Shown: positions 1-11,996 of the stretch, one piece after another | How positions within the stretch are numbered: the stretch's first letter is position 1 | Layout: each line of letters starts with the position of its first letter | Assembly: GCA_035041965.1 (NCBI GenBank) | Contig: JAPYMA010000093.1 | Span: 1-64,000 of the forward strand | DNA length: 64,000 nt | From: Anisakis pegreffii | Taxonomy: Eukaryota > Nematoda > Chromadorea > Rhabditida > Anisakidae | Direction: 5' to 3' | The notes under the pieces: model-generated | Seen by the model: only the letters and a program-made list of their open reading frames with translations | Database searches by the model: none | Told to the model about the DNA's origin: nothing | Program-made: the position numbers and the translations under genes

Positions 1-3000
1 ATTTCGCTTACCTGAGGAGCTATAGCTATTTTATTAAAGCTATCTGAACTGGCGCTGAGGTGCTCATTGATATGCATTTGATCACTATAGATCAATGCAT
101 ATTATACATTCCTATAGAGATATGGGTACATTCGAGCCTACCGTCTTCTCAAGTTTGCCCGGAAACGTGCTCAAGTTTGCACATCATTCGACTGAGCAGA
201 ATCTCTGCTTTCTACCAATGAAGAGCTCTCTGGAAAATACCGCCTCTGCGAGGAGGTACAGCTATTTTTCTGATGCTATAGGGGTGGCACATTCAAACCT
301 GCAGTACCCTCAGCTTTGATCAGCAACATATCAATTTCTTCACACCAGTCGATCGAGCATGATCTCTGCATTCAGAAAAATATATATTTTGTCGGGCGAT
401 TTCGCTTACCTGAGGAGCTATAGCTATTTTATTAAAGCTATCTGAACTGGCGCTGAGGTGCTCATTGATATGCATTTGATCACTATAGATCAATGCATAT
501 TATACATTACTATAGAAATATGGGTACATTCGAGCCTACCGTCTTCTCAAGTTTGCCCGGAAACGTGCTCAAGTTTGCACATCATTCGACTGAGCAGAAT
601 CTCTGCTTTCTACCAATGAAGAGCTCTCTGGAAAATACCGCCTCTGCGAGGAGGTACAGCTATTTTTCTGATGCTATAGGGGTGGCACATTCAAACCTGC
701 AGTACCCTCAGCTTTGATCAGCAACATATCAATTTCTTCACACCAGTCGATCGAGCATGATCTCTGCATTCAGAAAAATATATATTTTGTCGGGCGATTT
801 CGCTTACCTGAGGAGCTATAGCTATTTTATTAAAGCTATCTGAACTGGCGCTGAGGTGCTCATTGATATGCATTTGATCACTATAGATCAATGCATATTA
901 TACATTCCTATAGAGATATGGGTACATTCGAGCCTACCGTCTTCTCAAGTTTGCCCGGAAACGTGCTCAAGTTTGCACATCATTCGACTGAGCAGAATCT
1001 CTGCTTTCTACCAATGAAGAGCTCTCTGGAAAATACCGCCTCTGCGAGGAGGTACAGCTATTTTTCTGATGCTATAGGGGTGGCACATTCAAACCTGCAG
1101 TACCCTCAGCTTTGATCAGCAACATATCAATTTCTTCACACCAGTCGATCGAGCATGATCTCTGCATTCAGAAAAATATATATTTTGTCGGGCGATTTCG
1201 CTTACCTGAGGAGCTATAGCTATTTTATTAAAGCTATCTGAACTGGCGCTGAGGTGCTCATTGATATGCATTTGATCACTATAGATCAATGCATATTATA
1301 CATTACTATAGAGATATGGGTACATTCGAGCCTACCGTCTTCTCAAGTTTGCCCGGAAACGTGCTCAAGTTTGCACATCATTCGACTGAGCAGAATCTCT
1401 GCTTTCTACCAATGAAGAGCTCTCTGGAAAATACCGCCTCTGCGAGGAGGTACAGCTATTTTTCTGATGCTATAGGGGTGGCACATTCAAACCTGCAGTA
1501 CCCTCAGCTTTGATCAGCAACATATCAATTTCTTCACACCAGTCGATCGAGCATGATCTCTGCATTCAGAAAAATATATATTTTGTCGGGCGATTTCGCT
1601 TACCTGAGGAGCTATAGTTAGTTGAATAAAGCTCTCTGAACTGGCGCTGAGGTGCTCATTGATATGCATTTGATCACTATAGATCAATGCATATTATACC
1701 TTAATATAGAAATATGGGTACATTCAAGCCTACCGTCTTCTCAAGTTTGCCCGGAAACATATTCAATTTTGTACATCATTCCACTGAGCAGAATCTCTGC
1801 TTTCTAAAAATGAAGAGCCCACTGGAAAATTCCGCCCCTGCGAGGAGGTATAGCTATTATTCTGATGCTATTGGGGTTGGCACATTCAAACCTACAGTAC
1901 CCTCAGCTTTGACCAGTGACATATCAATTTCTTCCCACCAGTCGATCGAGCATGATCTCTGCATTCAGAAAAATATATATTTTGTCGGGCGATTTCGCTT
2001 ACCTGAGGAGCTATAGCTATTTTATTAAAGCTATCTGAACTGGCGCTGAGGTGCTCATTGATATGCATTTGATCACTATAGATCAATGCATATTATACAT
2101 TACTATAGAGATATGGGTACATTCGAGCCTACCGTCTTCTCAAGTTTGCCCGGAAACGTGCTCAAGTTTGCACATCATTCGACTGAGCAGAATCTCTGCT
2201 TTCTACCAATGAAGAGCTCTCTGGAAAATACCGCCTCTGCGAGGAGGTACAGCTATTTTTCTGATGCTATAGGGGTGGCACATTCAAACCTGCAGTACCC
2301 TCAGCTTTGATCAGCAACATATCAATTTCTTCACACCAGTCGATCGAGCATGATCTCTGCATTCAGAAAAATATATATTTTGTCGGGCGATTTCGCTTAC
2401 CTGAGGAGCTATAGCTATTTGATTAAAGCTATCTGAACTGGCGCTGAGGTGCTCATTGATATGCATTTGATCACTATAGATCAATGCATATTATACATTA
2501 CTATAGAGATATGGGTACATTCGAGCCTACCGTCTTCTCAAGTTTGCCCGGAAATATATTCAAGTTTGTATATCATTCGACTGAGCAGAATCTCTGCCTT
2601 CTAGAAGTGAACAGCTCATTGGAAAATTCCACCTATGCGAGGAGGTATAGCTATTTTTCTGATGCTATACGGGGTGGCACATTCAAACCTACAGTACCCT
2701 CAGCTTTGATCAGCAACATATCAATTTCCTCACACCAGTCGATCGAGCATGATCTCTGCATTCAGAAAAATATATATTTTGTTGAGCGATTTCGCTTACC
2801 TGAGGAGCTATAGCTATTTGATTAAAGCTATCTGAACTGGCGCTGAGGTGCTCATTGATATGCATTTGATCACTATAGATCAATGCATATTATACATTAC
2901 TATAGAGATATGGGTACATTCGAGCCTACCGTCTTCTCAAGTTTGCCCGGAAACATATTCAAGTTTGTACATCATTCGACTGAGCAGAATCTCTGCTTTC

Positions 3001-4065
3001 TAGAAATGAAGAGCTCACTGGAAAATTCCACCTCTGCGAGGAGGTATAGCTATTTTTCTGATGCTATAGGGGGTGGCACATTCAAACCTACAGTACCCTC
3101 AGCTTTGATCAGCAACATATCAATTTCTTCACACCAGTCGATCGAGCATGATCTCTGCATTCAGAAAAATATATATTTTGTCGGGCGATTTCGCTTACCT
3201 GAGGAGCTATAGCTATTTGATTAAAGCTATCTGAACTGGCGCTGAGGTGCTCATTGATATGCATTTGATCACTATAGATCAATGCATATTATACATTACT
3301 ATAGAGATATGGGTACATTCGAGCCTACCGTCTTCTCAAGTTTGCCCGGAAACATATTCAAGTTTGTACATCATTCGACTGAGCAGAATCTCTGCTTTCT
3401 AGAAATGAAGAGCTCACTGGAAAATTCCACCTCTGCGAGGAGGTATAGCTATTTTTCTGATGCTATAGGGGTGGCACATTCAAACCTACAGTACCCTCAG
3501 CTTTGATCAGTAACATATCAATTTCTTCACACCAGTCGATCGAGCATGATCTCTGCATTCAGAAAAATATATATTTTGTCGGGCGATTTCGCTTACTTGA
3601 GGAGCTATAGCTATTTGATTAAAGCTATCTGAACTGGCGCTGAGGTGCTCGTTGATATGCATTTGATCACTATAGATCAATGCATATTATACATTACTAT
3701 AGAGCTATGGGTACATTCGAGCCTACCGTCTTCTCAAGTTTGCCAGGAAACATATTCAAGTTTGTACATCATTCGACTGAGCAGAATCTCTGCTTTCTAT
3801 AAATGAAGAGCTCACTGGAAAATTCCACCCCCGCGAGGAGGTATAGCTATTTTTCTGATGCTATAGCTGGTGGCACATTCAAACCTACAGTACCCTCAGC
3901 TTTGACCAGCAACATATCAATTTCTTCACACCGGTCGATCGAGCATAATCTCTGCATTCAGAAAAATATATATTTTGTCGGGCGATTTCGCTTAGTTGAG
4001 GAGCTATAGCTGTTTGATTGAAGCTATCTGAACTGGCGCTGAGGTGCTCGTTGATATGCATACTT
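1..4065 (+). repeat. Satellite array, ~398-bp dimeric repeat units
   Basis: About ten head-to-tail units of 398-399 bp run from the window edge to about 4065, where the similarity stops inside the motif TTGATATGCAT. Each unit has two related halves: one starting GGTACATTC (first at 125, ~161 bp) and one starting GGCACATTC (first at 286, ~157 bp), followed by a ~76-bp linker. The halves share CATTC..CCTAC, GATCTCTGC/AATCTCTGC and GAGGAG.TA.AGCTATTT, so the unit is a diverged dimer. Units before 1600 and the unit at 2086-2483 are nearly identical. The unit around 1700-2085 and those after 2484 differ by scattered substitutions. Short open frames of 74-109 codons inside the units are not interpreted as genes, because they end at different places in different units. 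The array probably extends to the left of the window. Confidence 0.95.
72..100. repeat. Hairpin in the satellite linker, repeated in most units
   Basis: The linker contains ATGCATTTGATC, then ACTATA, then GATCAATGCAT. The two flanks are reverse complements apart from one extra T. The same hairpin recurs at ~398-bp spacing through the array and is lost in the last partial unit near 4055. Its role is unknown. Confidence 0.8.
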
Positions 4066-4450
4066 CTAACGTTTGGCACGTAAACGACATTACCTCATAT
4101 TCGCTCTAATACTTGATCTCTTAGAAACTTCTCTTTCCAAATTCATTTTCTAACTTGTTATGCTCTTTCATAGATTCTCCTTATCGGACATCTAACTTTA
4201 GTTACATATTTCATTTCATGCGGGGTTATACGTATCATTCTGACGATGGCCCGCGTATAACCGGGATGTACATGTCAACGATTCAGGGCCGAAACATATA
4301 CTCCCAATCTTATCAGCTTTCTACTTTTCGTCACCCTTTCTGCTCCTTCATTATTCTATTAATTTCACAAAATCTATCTTTAAGCCTCGGTCCTCTTCCT
4401 GTTTCATTTCATCTATTTCTTTGCTTTATGCTTCCTATACTCTTACATCT
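4066..4450. other. Unique spacer after the satellite; no gene seen
   Basis: No recognisable coding sequence. A 101-codon plus-strand frame has no family resemblance and is treated as chance. A 9-bp inverted repeat (GGTTATACG at 4224-4232, CGTATAACC at 4254-4262) is the only notable structure. Confidence 0.5.
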
Positions 4451-4459
4451 CGAACAGTA

Positions 4460-4835
4460 ATATAAGTAATTTGCATATTCATGGAAATTGAAATATAGTT
4501 TGCATATTCATGGAATTTGGAATTTAATTTGCATTTTGCGAAGCTACATTTTGGAATGTAATTTGCAAGTCTAGAAATATGGAATTTGCAATGTAATTTG
4601 CATATTACCTGGACTGGCCAGGTTATCAATTTGCAAATTGTAAATATTTTGCAGTGTGCGATATAAGTTGCATTTTACGAACCTGCGTTTTGAAATATAA
4701 TTTGCAAATATGAAAATTTAGCATTTGCAATACAATTTTCACATTTTATGGATTACCGGAGTTGGCCAGGCTATCCATTCGTGAATTGTAAATAATTTGT
4801 AATACGGAATTAATTTGCATCTTTTGAATCTATAT
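4460..4835. repeat. Degenerate TTTGCA-rich tandem repeat (period ~140 bp)
   Basis: The stretch is dense in TTTGCA, TTGCAA and GGAATTT words. Two ~140-bp copies can be aligned, starting at 4531 (GCATTTTGCG) and 4670 (GCATTTTACG). Both carry, in order, TTTGAA/TTGGAA, a long AATTTGCA segment, GG.CTGGCCAGG/GAGTTGGCCAGG and AATTGTAAAT. A third copy begins at 4817. The copies are strongly diverged. Confidence 0.6.
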
Positions 4836-5164
4836 TAATGGCATCTATTAATTGCCCTGATTGTCACTCATTCAATATTAAGGGTGATCAGCGATGTGGT
4901 TAGCCTCCCGATTGTTCATCGCTTCGGCGATGATGTGCATATTGGTACGTCTCAATTATGTGTGGATTTTTCATGTGGAGTAGGAGAAGCGATTGACTCG
5001 AGCAATTAATTCATCTGGATGAAATTGCAAATGCGTTCACATTGTCTCTGAGGTGATTTCGGTGGTGAAACGCAGAGAGATTACTTCTGTTGCGAACGTA
5101 CCGATATTCCCTTTGTTGAAACTGAATGAACTGTGTTGCAGGTGTTCTGCGATGGTCACGAAGA

Positions 5165-6140
5165 GCTGCCCCCAGTAAGTACTTTTTTCGTTGATCTTCT
5201 TGTTCAGTTTTGCTATCATCATAATTGCCATCAGAATTTTTGTCGTAACCATTATCGTCACGATAATCTTTTTGATCAAATGAAAGACACTTTCGAAAGT
5301 TGAAGAAGTACATCAGATTCTTCATTGAGGACTTTATCAATGAATTTTTAGCAATAATGCCGAAGATGCTGAAGAAAGCAAAAGGAAATCGGGTATGTTG
5401 GTACATTTGAAACGTCTAGATACCTCACTGAACAGCGCAATTCATTTTGTAACAATGAACGAAAAGGAACTGACACAATGAATCAGTTCGTCGATGAATC
5501 AGTAAATGAGCAGTTTTAATGAAGAAATTGTTAATAATAGTGATCACAAGTAGATAAAATAGCAATGAACTGTTAATAAATCAACCTTCATTAAAAATGT
5601 TTTCAGGTCAATCCAGTGAGGATGACACCGTGGTGTGGGCGAGAATTCTCGCCCTGATAATCTTCACCGACGTGTCTTGGGGAGCACACCTACTACGGGA
5701 AACGACTAAAGAGAACCGCAAAGACGAAGTGATATGATGCAGGTTTTTCGTTGCTGTTCTTGTTACTTTTGCTATTATTATTATTGATATCGTCCTTCCG
5801 ATTGTAACGATTATCGTTACGTTAATCTTTTTGATCAGATGCAAACGAATTTCGTTTTGGGTTACAATCTTCTGAATATAATTCAATTAACGATAATGAA
5901 CTTATTTTCAGTATGCTCAGGTCCGAGATGAACATTAGATTATGAGATCGGACTCAAAGCTGACACTGCAAATTTAAATTTATGCTTGAATTGATCACTT
6001 AATTGACCATCACCATCGATTAATCACTTAATTGACCATCGCCATGTTTTTGATCTGATGCAAAACAATTTAGAAAGTACAAGAAGTATCAGGTTCTTCA
6101 TCCAGCACATCAAGTACTTCGACAATTCAGTTTGTGAAAG
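5165..6140. repeat. Three partial copies of an old dispersed repeat
   Basis: Segments at about 5165-5340, 5750-5885 and 6045-6140 share TTTTTCGTTG.TCTTCTTG, then TTTTGCTAT.AT, then ATTATCGT.ACG.TAATC, then TTTTTGATC.GATG, and (first and third only) GAAAGT..AAGAAGTA and TTCTTCAT. The similarity crosses all reading frames and stops interrupt every frame in at least one copy. I therefore read them as repeat remnants, not exons. A 131-codon minus-strand frame at 5011-5406 overlaps the first copy and is probably fortuitous. Confidence 0.35.
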
Positions 6141-7290
6141 CAGTGACGAATCAAGCTGACCCTGCATTGCACTGCACTGATTCTTATTAAACGCCAACCG
6201 CTCGAATTACATTTTCCAAAAATTTTATGATTTTTTTGTTTTCGCGCATTCACTTTATTAGAAATCAATTGAAATTGAATGAAAGTGTATTGTATAAATT
6301 ATTGTGGACATAACAGAATGATTTATGTATACACATGACAGCTGTGAATGGAATAAAAAAATTGAATTTTTGAGATATTTACATATCAAGCTTGATTGAT
6401 ATTCTTATGAAGAAATGGTAATCAAGTTTTCAATCAAATGATGCAATTCTCAATAAAATGATGTTAGCAATAATGCTAACAACGGCCATCGCTATGAATG
6501 ATTAATTTTAATTCTGTTCATTGATGAAAACGAAATAAAATTATGGCTTTAGAAGCAACCAGATGACGCATCATTCCTTTCGTTTGGTATTTTTGCCACA
6601 ATAATCTTCATGCTGATCGTGAATCACCGCTAAAGAGACCAGAAATCTTCTTTGGTTTACGTCAAACCACTATAGCGTTTTGGAATTTTGCTTGTTGATG
6701 AGGATTGTTTAGTGCAGCGTTTTCCATAGCGTGGTGAACCAACCTCCGCATGATCTGCTGTCGATAACTTCTGCGTCAGTTAAAATTTCAGGCGGCCCAA
6801 TATCAGTTCAGCTCCATCAAAGGGAGGTCTTCTTTATTGTCAAGCAATTTACACCTTCAATTCTCGATATCTCACTGTTTAATTCCACTCGACGAACTCC
6901 GCCAGATTGCGATTATTTTGGTTCAGGACAGTGTTTCTCAACCTTACTCAGTCGTCAACTTATTGCCCGTCTTACATTTGTTTTCAAATTTCAGCGGATC
7001 AGCGATCGCGATGCTGTCGCTTTTTAATCGCGTGCCCATGTCTGGTTATAATTATCACCACTGTCATCCGTATCATTCTTAATGCTCATCAACAGAATGA
7101 ATCTATTAAATTTGATACAGCAATTTATTGAATTATTAATTATTGGAATGCCGCTGTCTTCCAAGCGTCTGATCTCATCATCTGGCTAAAAAACGTGAGA
7201 TTATTAGCAGCAATCTTAAAGCCGAACGAAAACGATCCATCATTAAGGAGGATCGAAAAGTTTTAAATAATCGAAAGTGACGACAAAAGT
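6141..7290. other. No gene recognised
   Basis: AT-rich DNA with several short overlapping plus-strand frames around 6731-7131, none resembling a known family. One contains a short hydrophobic run near 7040-7080 produced by an ATT/ATC-rich stretch. Nothing else could be supported. Confidence 0.4.
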
Positions 7291-7292
7291 TA

Positions 7293-7365
7293 TGACCCAG
7301 GCAGGGGTCGAACCTGCAATCTTCTGATTAGAAGTCAGACGCCTTATCCATTAGGCCACAGGGCC
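7293..7365 (-). tRNA. tRNA-Arg (anticodon UCU)
   Basis: Read on the minus strand, the 73-nt sequence folds as a cloverleaf. The D stem is GCCT/AGGC, the anticodon stem TCTGA/TCAGA around the loop CTTCTAA (anticodon TCT, Arg AGA), and the T stem GCAGG/CCTGC around TTCGACC. The acceptor arm GGCCCTG pairs with CTGGGTC with one T:T mismatch at the 6:67 position and a G:U pair. The B box GGTTCGACCCC and an A box are intact. A TTTT run just past the 3' end (plus-strand AAAA at 7285-7288) fits RNA polymerase III termination. There is no intron. It is probably functional; the acceptor mismatch leaves some doubt. Confidence 0.92.
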
Positions 7366-8188
7366 TTGCTAATGCCTGTATTATGTATTAATATGAAGAT
7401 TGATCGTTATTTTTGCTTTTGAAAGTAAAATTCAGGGTGTCCAACTCAAGCTCTTAATTTTTTGTCCACCATAAAATTCCTGAATTGCTCTCTTAACAAT
7501 ATATTGCCGCAATGAAGCTAACACGAGGAAGCACCCTATCAAAAGCGATAAATGTTTTGGTGTTTGTCTTTTGAGTCATCCACTGATTCATGATCTCAAC
7601 AATTCCTTGCTCACAATCACAAATTATCTCGAACTCCAACTGGATGTGCCACAAATATTTGAAAAATTCGGTTTATTTAGTGAAAAATCGCATTCTCCTC
7701 TTTTACGGATTTCAAAATGTCGTCCCATCGTGATCAATAAGTGCGGTGAGTGCTGGAGTCGGCTTTTCTGCTGATTTGAGTGATATGCATGTCTAAACGC
7801 ATTCGAATGAGACAAGAAAACAGTTTTTATTCATAATTTCATTCAATTGCACACAGCCAAATGTTATTTCCATACATATTTCACGCAAAAAATATCAAAT
7901 TATGATAAAATCATTACGTCCATAACAGCAGTTGATAAAGAGGATCAAAATAATATACAAGCGCAGTTATAAGTATGATAGTCACAATAATGTTAACAAC
8001 AGCGTTGGTGTAATCAATTCGAAAGATTAGTGAAAACAATGGATAATAATGACACTATTTAACAATTTCAGTAATCAATGATGGTGATAACGATGATAAA
8101 CCCATAATGAATCGAACAAACCATCATTCAAACGATAAATGGACACTGCAATAGGCATGGATCACAGTAAAATTTAAATCTCAAAATA
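7366..8188. other. Intergenic; no gene recognised
   Basis: Lies between the tRNA and the 3' end of the dynein light chain gene. Short frames on both strands (for example 7571-7774) have no recognisable similarity. Confidence 0.4.
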
Positions 8189-8753
8189 TCAACCGCTTTT
8201 GAAAAGTAAAACTCCATAAGCACCTAACTCAAAACAAATATAATTCATAGGATCAGGTACAACGGAATAACCGAAGTCATCGGCTACAATACAGTGCCAT
8301 CTTGGCATATACCTCTTGTCGAATTGTTCTCGAACATACGCTGCTATATCGCTCTTACTCTGATATCTGAAAAAGAAACTCATTCAGAAGAAAGTGTTCA
8401 CTTCCGAGCAATTTCATTCATTCGAACCCATAAATCCTCTCTTATTGCCTTTGTTTATGTTATGAATCACTTAAATCGTTCGAATTCCGAATGTCGAATT
8501 TTTTTCGATAAAAATTTCTTGAAGAACAGAAATAAAATTCACACCAAAAACCCAACAAATGATTCAGCAAAAAATTACGAACTCACTTAATAACAGCTAT
8601 TTTAGCGCATGCAATGGCGTCTTCCTCCATATCAGGTGACATCCTCGAGACCGTTATCGCTACCCTCAACCTATCCGATTTCGATGGTGCTGCCCTATCT
8701 TTATGCTCTACTTTCTCGGGTTCTTGACCTTTATCTTCCTCATCCGCACTCAT
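8189..8753 (-). CDS. Divergent LC8-type dynein light chain, two exons
   Basis: Exon 1 is 8753-8587 and exon 2 is 8366-8189. The donor is GTGAGT at 8586-8581 and the acceptor TTTTTCAG just upstream of 8366. The joined frame gives 114 residues ending at a TGA. Residues ~60-114 match the LC8 core in order: DIAAYVREQFDKRY, RWHCIV, FGYSV, and the C-terminal LLFKSG that ends LC8 proteins exactly. The first ~25 residues are a charged extension (rich in D, E, K) absent from the usual ~89-residue protein. LC8 dimers bind short linear peptides in dynein and many other complexes. The peptide-binding strand, FGSYVTHE in canonical LC8, reads FGYSVVPD here, so client binding may differ. The ATG chosen is the first in the open frame; a CTTCCAG acceptor-like site lies ~20 bases upstream. 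The family call is secure; its role as dynein subunit or specialised paralogue is not. Confidence 0.88.
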
Positions 8754-11687
8754 TTTTCAACTCAAATGATCTGGAAGTGATGGGCAAATGCAATACGGGA
8801 TGAATTGACTCTAACTTATCCGGATGATATTTGCGTGGATTTGAATGGGTTCAATACGAAACAATACGGAATCAGCAACGATGCGGTAGCGGATGTTAAT
8901 TGGAATTTTTGATAGTACGCTCTAATACTGTTGTGATTACTTTGTAATATTGATTAGGCTAATAGACAAGTGAATTGTTGATGATCGATTTTCACAGAAT
9001 CGGTATTCGAAATCTTTCGTTGTACGCGCTTGATTAGCAGTAAGGCAACAGGTGATCACACACACACACACACAGTATTTGTACTCTGAATGACTTGTTC
9101 ACAATATGATTGAATCGATTTTCATTAGCACAACAATAACCAATCAGTGGTATAATATTGTGATGCCAACCAGCTAATTACCCAACGAATGCTGAAATAT
9201 TTGAAAAATTTCATTAATTTATCGTTAGACAACAGTTCATTACGAGCGATGAAACGGAGTTTATGAATAAATGAATGAAGTCAATGTGATAAATTCGAAC
9301 ACGATCAATCGTAAACAGTGCGAAACACATTCAGAGAATTGAAATCCTTAGAGTGCTCGTACTTATCGCCGAATTCTGAGAAATTTCATGTGGTTGATGC
9401 GAAACAATCAACAAAACACAGTGTGTGGGTCACTAACGAACATCACTGCAGATCAATATGGTTATTGCTTGAAGCAGTGGTTGAGTTGGATAATTATTTT
9501 GTTGTTGGTGTTGCAAAATTTTGAGTGCGTCAACAAAAATCGAAAACAATTTGAATTGAACGAGCGCAATGGATATTCACGAAGAGAGCAGTACAACACT
9601 GCACTCTTGGTTCATTCGCTCGTCTCAACCAAAAACCGGAATAATTGACACTTATGTTCAGAAAATGAGACAACAAAATGATCGATTGCAAATTATGCGT
9701 ACACGCTCGTTTCTTGAATGCAAACTTCAATGGTTGGCTTTCGCCTCCTTGCGATGGCTTCGTCATCCTAATCATTTTCATCATTCTCTTTATTCTTATC
9801 ATCCTTATCGCGCCCCTTATCAATATCCACCATATCCTTATCGCGCTCAATCAAACTCATAACTATTATCAATTGCATCATCAAAAACGCTCAGGAAGCA
9901 AGCGACAATAGTCAGAAACAAAATGAATTGGTGAAGGGAAATGAGGAGAGGCGAAAGATTCTAAGAATTCGAAGAGGGCAATGAAATATTTCATGACTGA
10001 CTTCTCTTTGCTTATCGTTCCAAACACAAAATCATTGATCGTTGCAATTTTCCATTGTTTGACACAAATCAACAGAAATTATAGCAATACATAATCATTA
10101 GAATAGCTGAGCGCTTGAGATGTCGATGAAGGAAGCATGCTGAAGAGAAATGAATGCAAATATGAAAAATTATTGACGACTCGATTTGTGTGATGAGAAA
10201 ATGCTCTTAAAAAGCATATTTGCTTTTCCACTTCACGTCATTGCATCTTGTTTTTTTTTCACCTCATTTCAACTGGCGAGGCATCTTAAGCATCAAAATT
10301 TTTTTCTGAAAATGCCTGGCAAACTTCATTGGAACTATGAATTTTTTCTGTCCAAAACTTTATCAACTTTGTACAAATAATAAATTCAATTTTCAACCTT
10401 CATTCGTTTCTCTCGAAAAGTTGCAAATATTAGAGCAAAAAATTGAATCAATATGCTGAAGATTCATTATATTTTCAGTTGCTTCGCGGAAAGTTAGATC
10501 TCAACAAGATCTTTTGCATAGATATTGTAGAACAGAAAACAAATGAAAATACATTTCGATTTACTCTCCTTTGTAGCTGAAATGATAGGGAGAGTACGAA
10601 CGAGATGTGTACTTTCTGAGAGTGTAATGTGAAGCAATATTATTTGAGATAAGATAGCAAATTTTCAAAAACTTCAACTAGCAAATCATCATCTAATGTG
10701 TTGATATTTCACAAACAAATATTTCTACAAACGTTCAGCAAACAAAACCATTCACTGCGAAATCTTTATGTCATTTTTATTGTAACATTATCTGTGATGA
10801 TGATGATGATGACTGTGAATAGGATGGCTCACAATTAAACGCAAGAAACATTGAAAAACTCAAGAGGTGTGCGGGTGTTCGGTCGGGTAAATGGATGATG
10901 AGCCGAGGTACTCAAAGAATCTTAACGGAGATTTTTGCTCTCTGAACTAGAAAAGTTAAAGGACCAAATTAGAAATTTTAAGTGGATATCCACTTGTTAT
11001 ATTGCTCACTTATGTTTGCCCAGCAAATCATTAAACAAGAAAAAGTATTAGGTAAACATGATTAATTGTATATAGAACGTGTTTTGGGACAAAGTATTTT
11101 AAGGCAATATAATCGATGTTGATATTCAAGAATATTTGCGTTTGCGGTTGGCTGAATGAAAGCGTATAGTAATTTCGATAAAGGCAGATCAAACGAATCG
11201 ATGTTCTGAAAAAAAATTATCATTTATCAACGGATTGTTGGTGGAGAAGAAGACTGAAGCGAAACGTAACAATCAGTAGATCGAGATTATCTCAGACGAG
11301 CAGCTAGAACCGACTAAGTGAGATAAGGATAAATGAGAGCTTTGAACAGATAAAAAATGTGAATTAATGAAATGCTATGAATAGTTCACCTATCAGTGCC
11401 AACGCCACAATGCGATCACCATCAATTATCAGTATGAGAATAGAACATTGAAGAAAACGCTGTTAGTTCAATCTACACGCAGCACTTGAGTGAAGAGAAC
11501 AATCGAGTGAAGTGTTTGACAAACTGAAGTAAAAAAACAAAAAATTTTATGATGACTAATCATATTACTAGCACCACACAATCCTAGTAATATAATCATA
11601 ATGAAAGATTGAAGCTTGAAAAAGATAAAAATCAATATGGCAAATATTTAATCCATCAAACACACGACGAATATCAAACAATCACAT
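8754..11687. other. No gene recognised; simple repeats
   Basis: AT-rich DNA with a CA microsatellite at about 9058-9075 and a TGA/GAT run near 10796-10812. An ATT/ATC/CTT-rich patch at 9750-9860 yields a hydrophobic open frame (9678-9911) that I attribute to base composition. No splice-linked conserved exon was found. Confidence 0.4.
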
Positions 11688-11996
11688 TTATTTCCACAAT
11701 GTTTTTGGAGTATTCTTATCGTAAGTTATTAAGCAATACAGCAATAAATTTATCGAGATCGCAATTGATTGAACTAACTGATCAAGTGAATCATAAACAG
11801 TAGGGAACATGTAATCAATAAGCTCATTTGCGTCATTATTACTCTGTATGACAAGGACGGATGAATAAGCAAACAAACCGTGATAATGGCATATAATAAT
11901 GAGGATATTAATAATCCACATCCGATATCTCGCTAGGCCCCTTGAGATTCCAATCCATTCGTCTGTTTTATGAATATAAATCTCATTTTTTGTCAT
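11688..11996 (-). CDS. Possible terminal exon, membrane protein of unknown type
   Basis: A 102-codon minus-strand frame ends in TAA at 11688. It has a hydrophobic segment near residues 26-50 and a second near 80-92 (IAISINLLLYCLI), followed by a short charged tail ending KTLWK. That layout recalls transmembrane helices 6 and 7 and the short tail of rhodopsin-family receptors, where an N..LLYCL motif is common in helix 7. No upstream exons carrying helices 1-5 could be tied to it, and a frame of this length can arise by chance. The functional reading is speculative. Confidence 0.15.
   Translation of the reverse strand: MTKNEIYIHKTDEWIGISRGLARYRMWIINILIIICHYHGLFAYSSVLVIQSNNDANELIDYMFPTVYDSLDQLVQSIAISINLLLYCLITYDKNTPKTLWK

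Noticed and set aside
5011..5406. 131-codon minus-strand frame rich in Asp/Asn
   Set aside because: Overlaps a dispersed degenerate repeat, and the homologous copy at 5750-5885 does not keep the frame.
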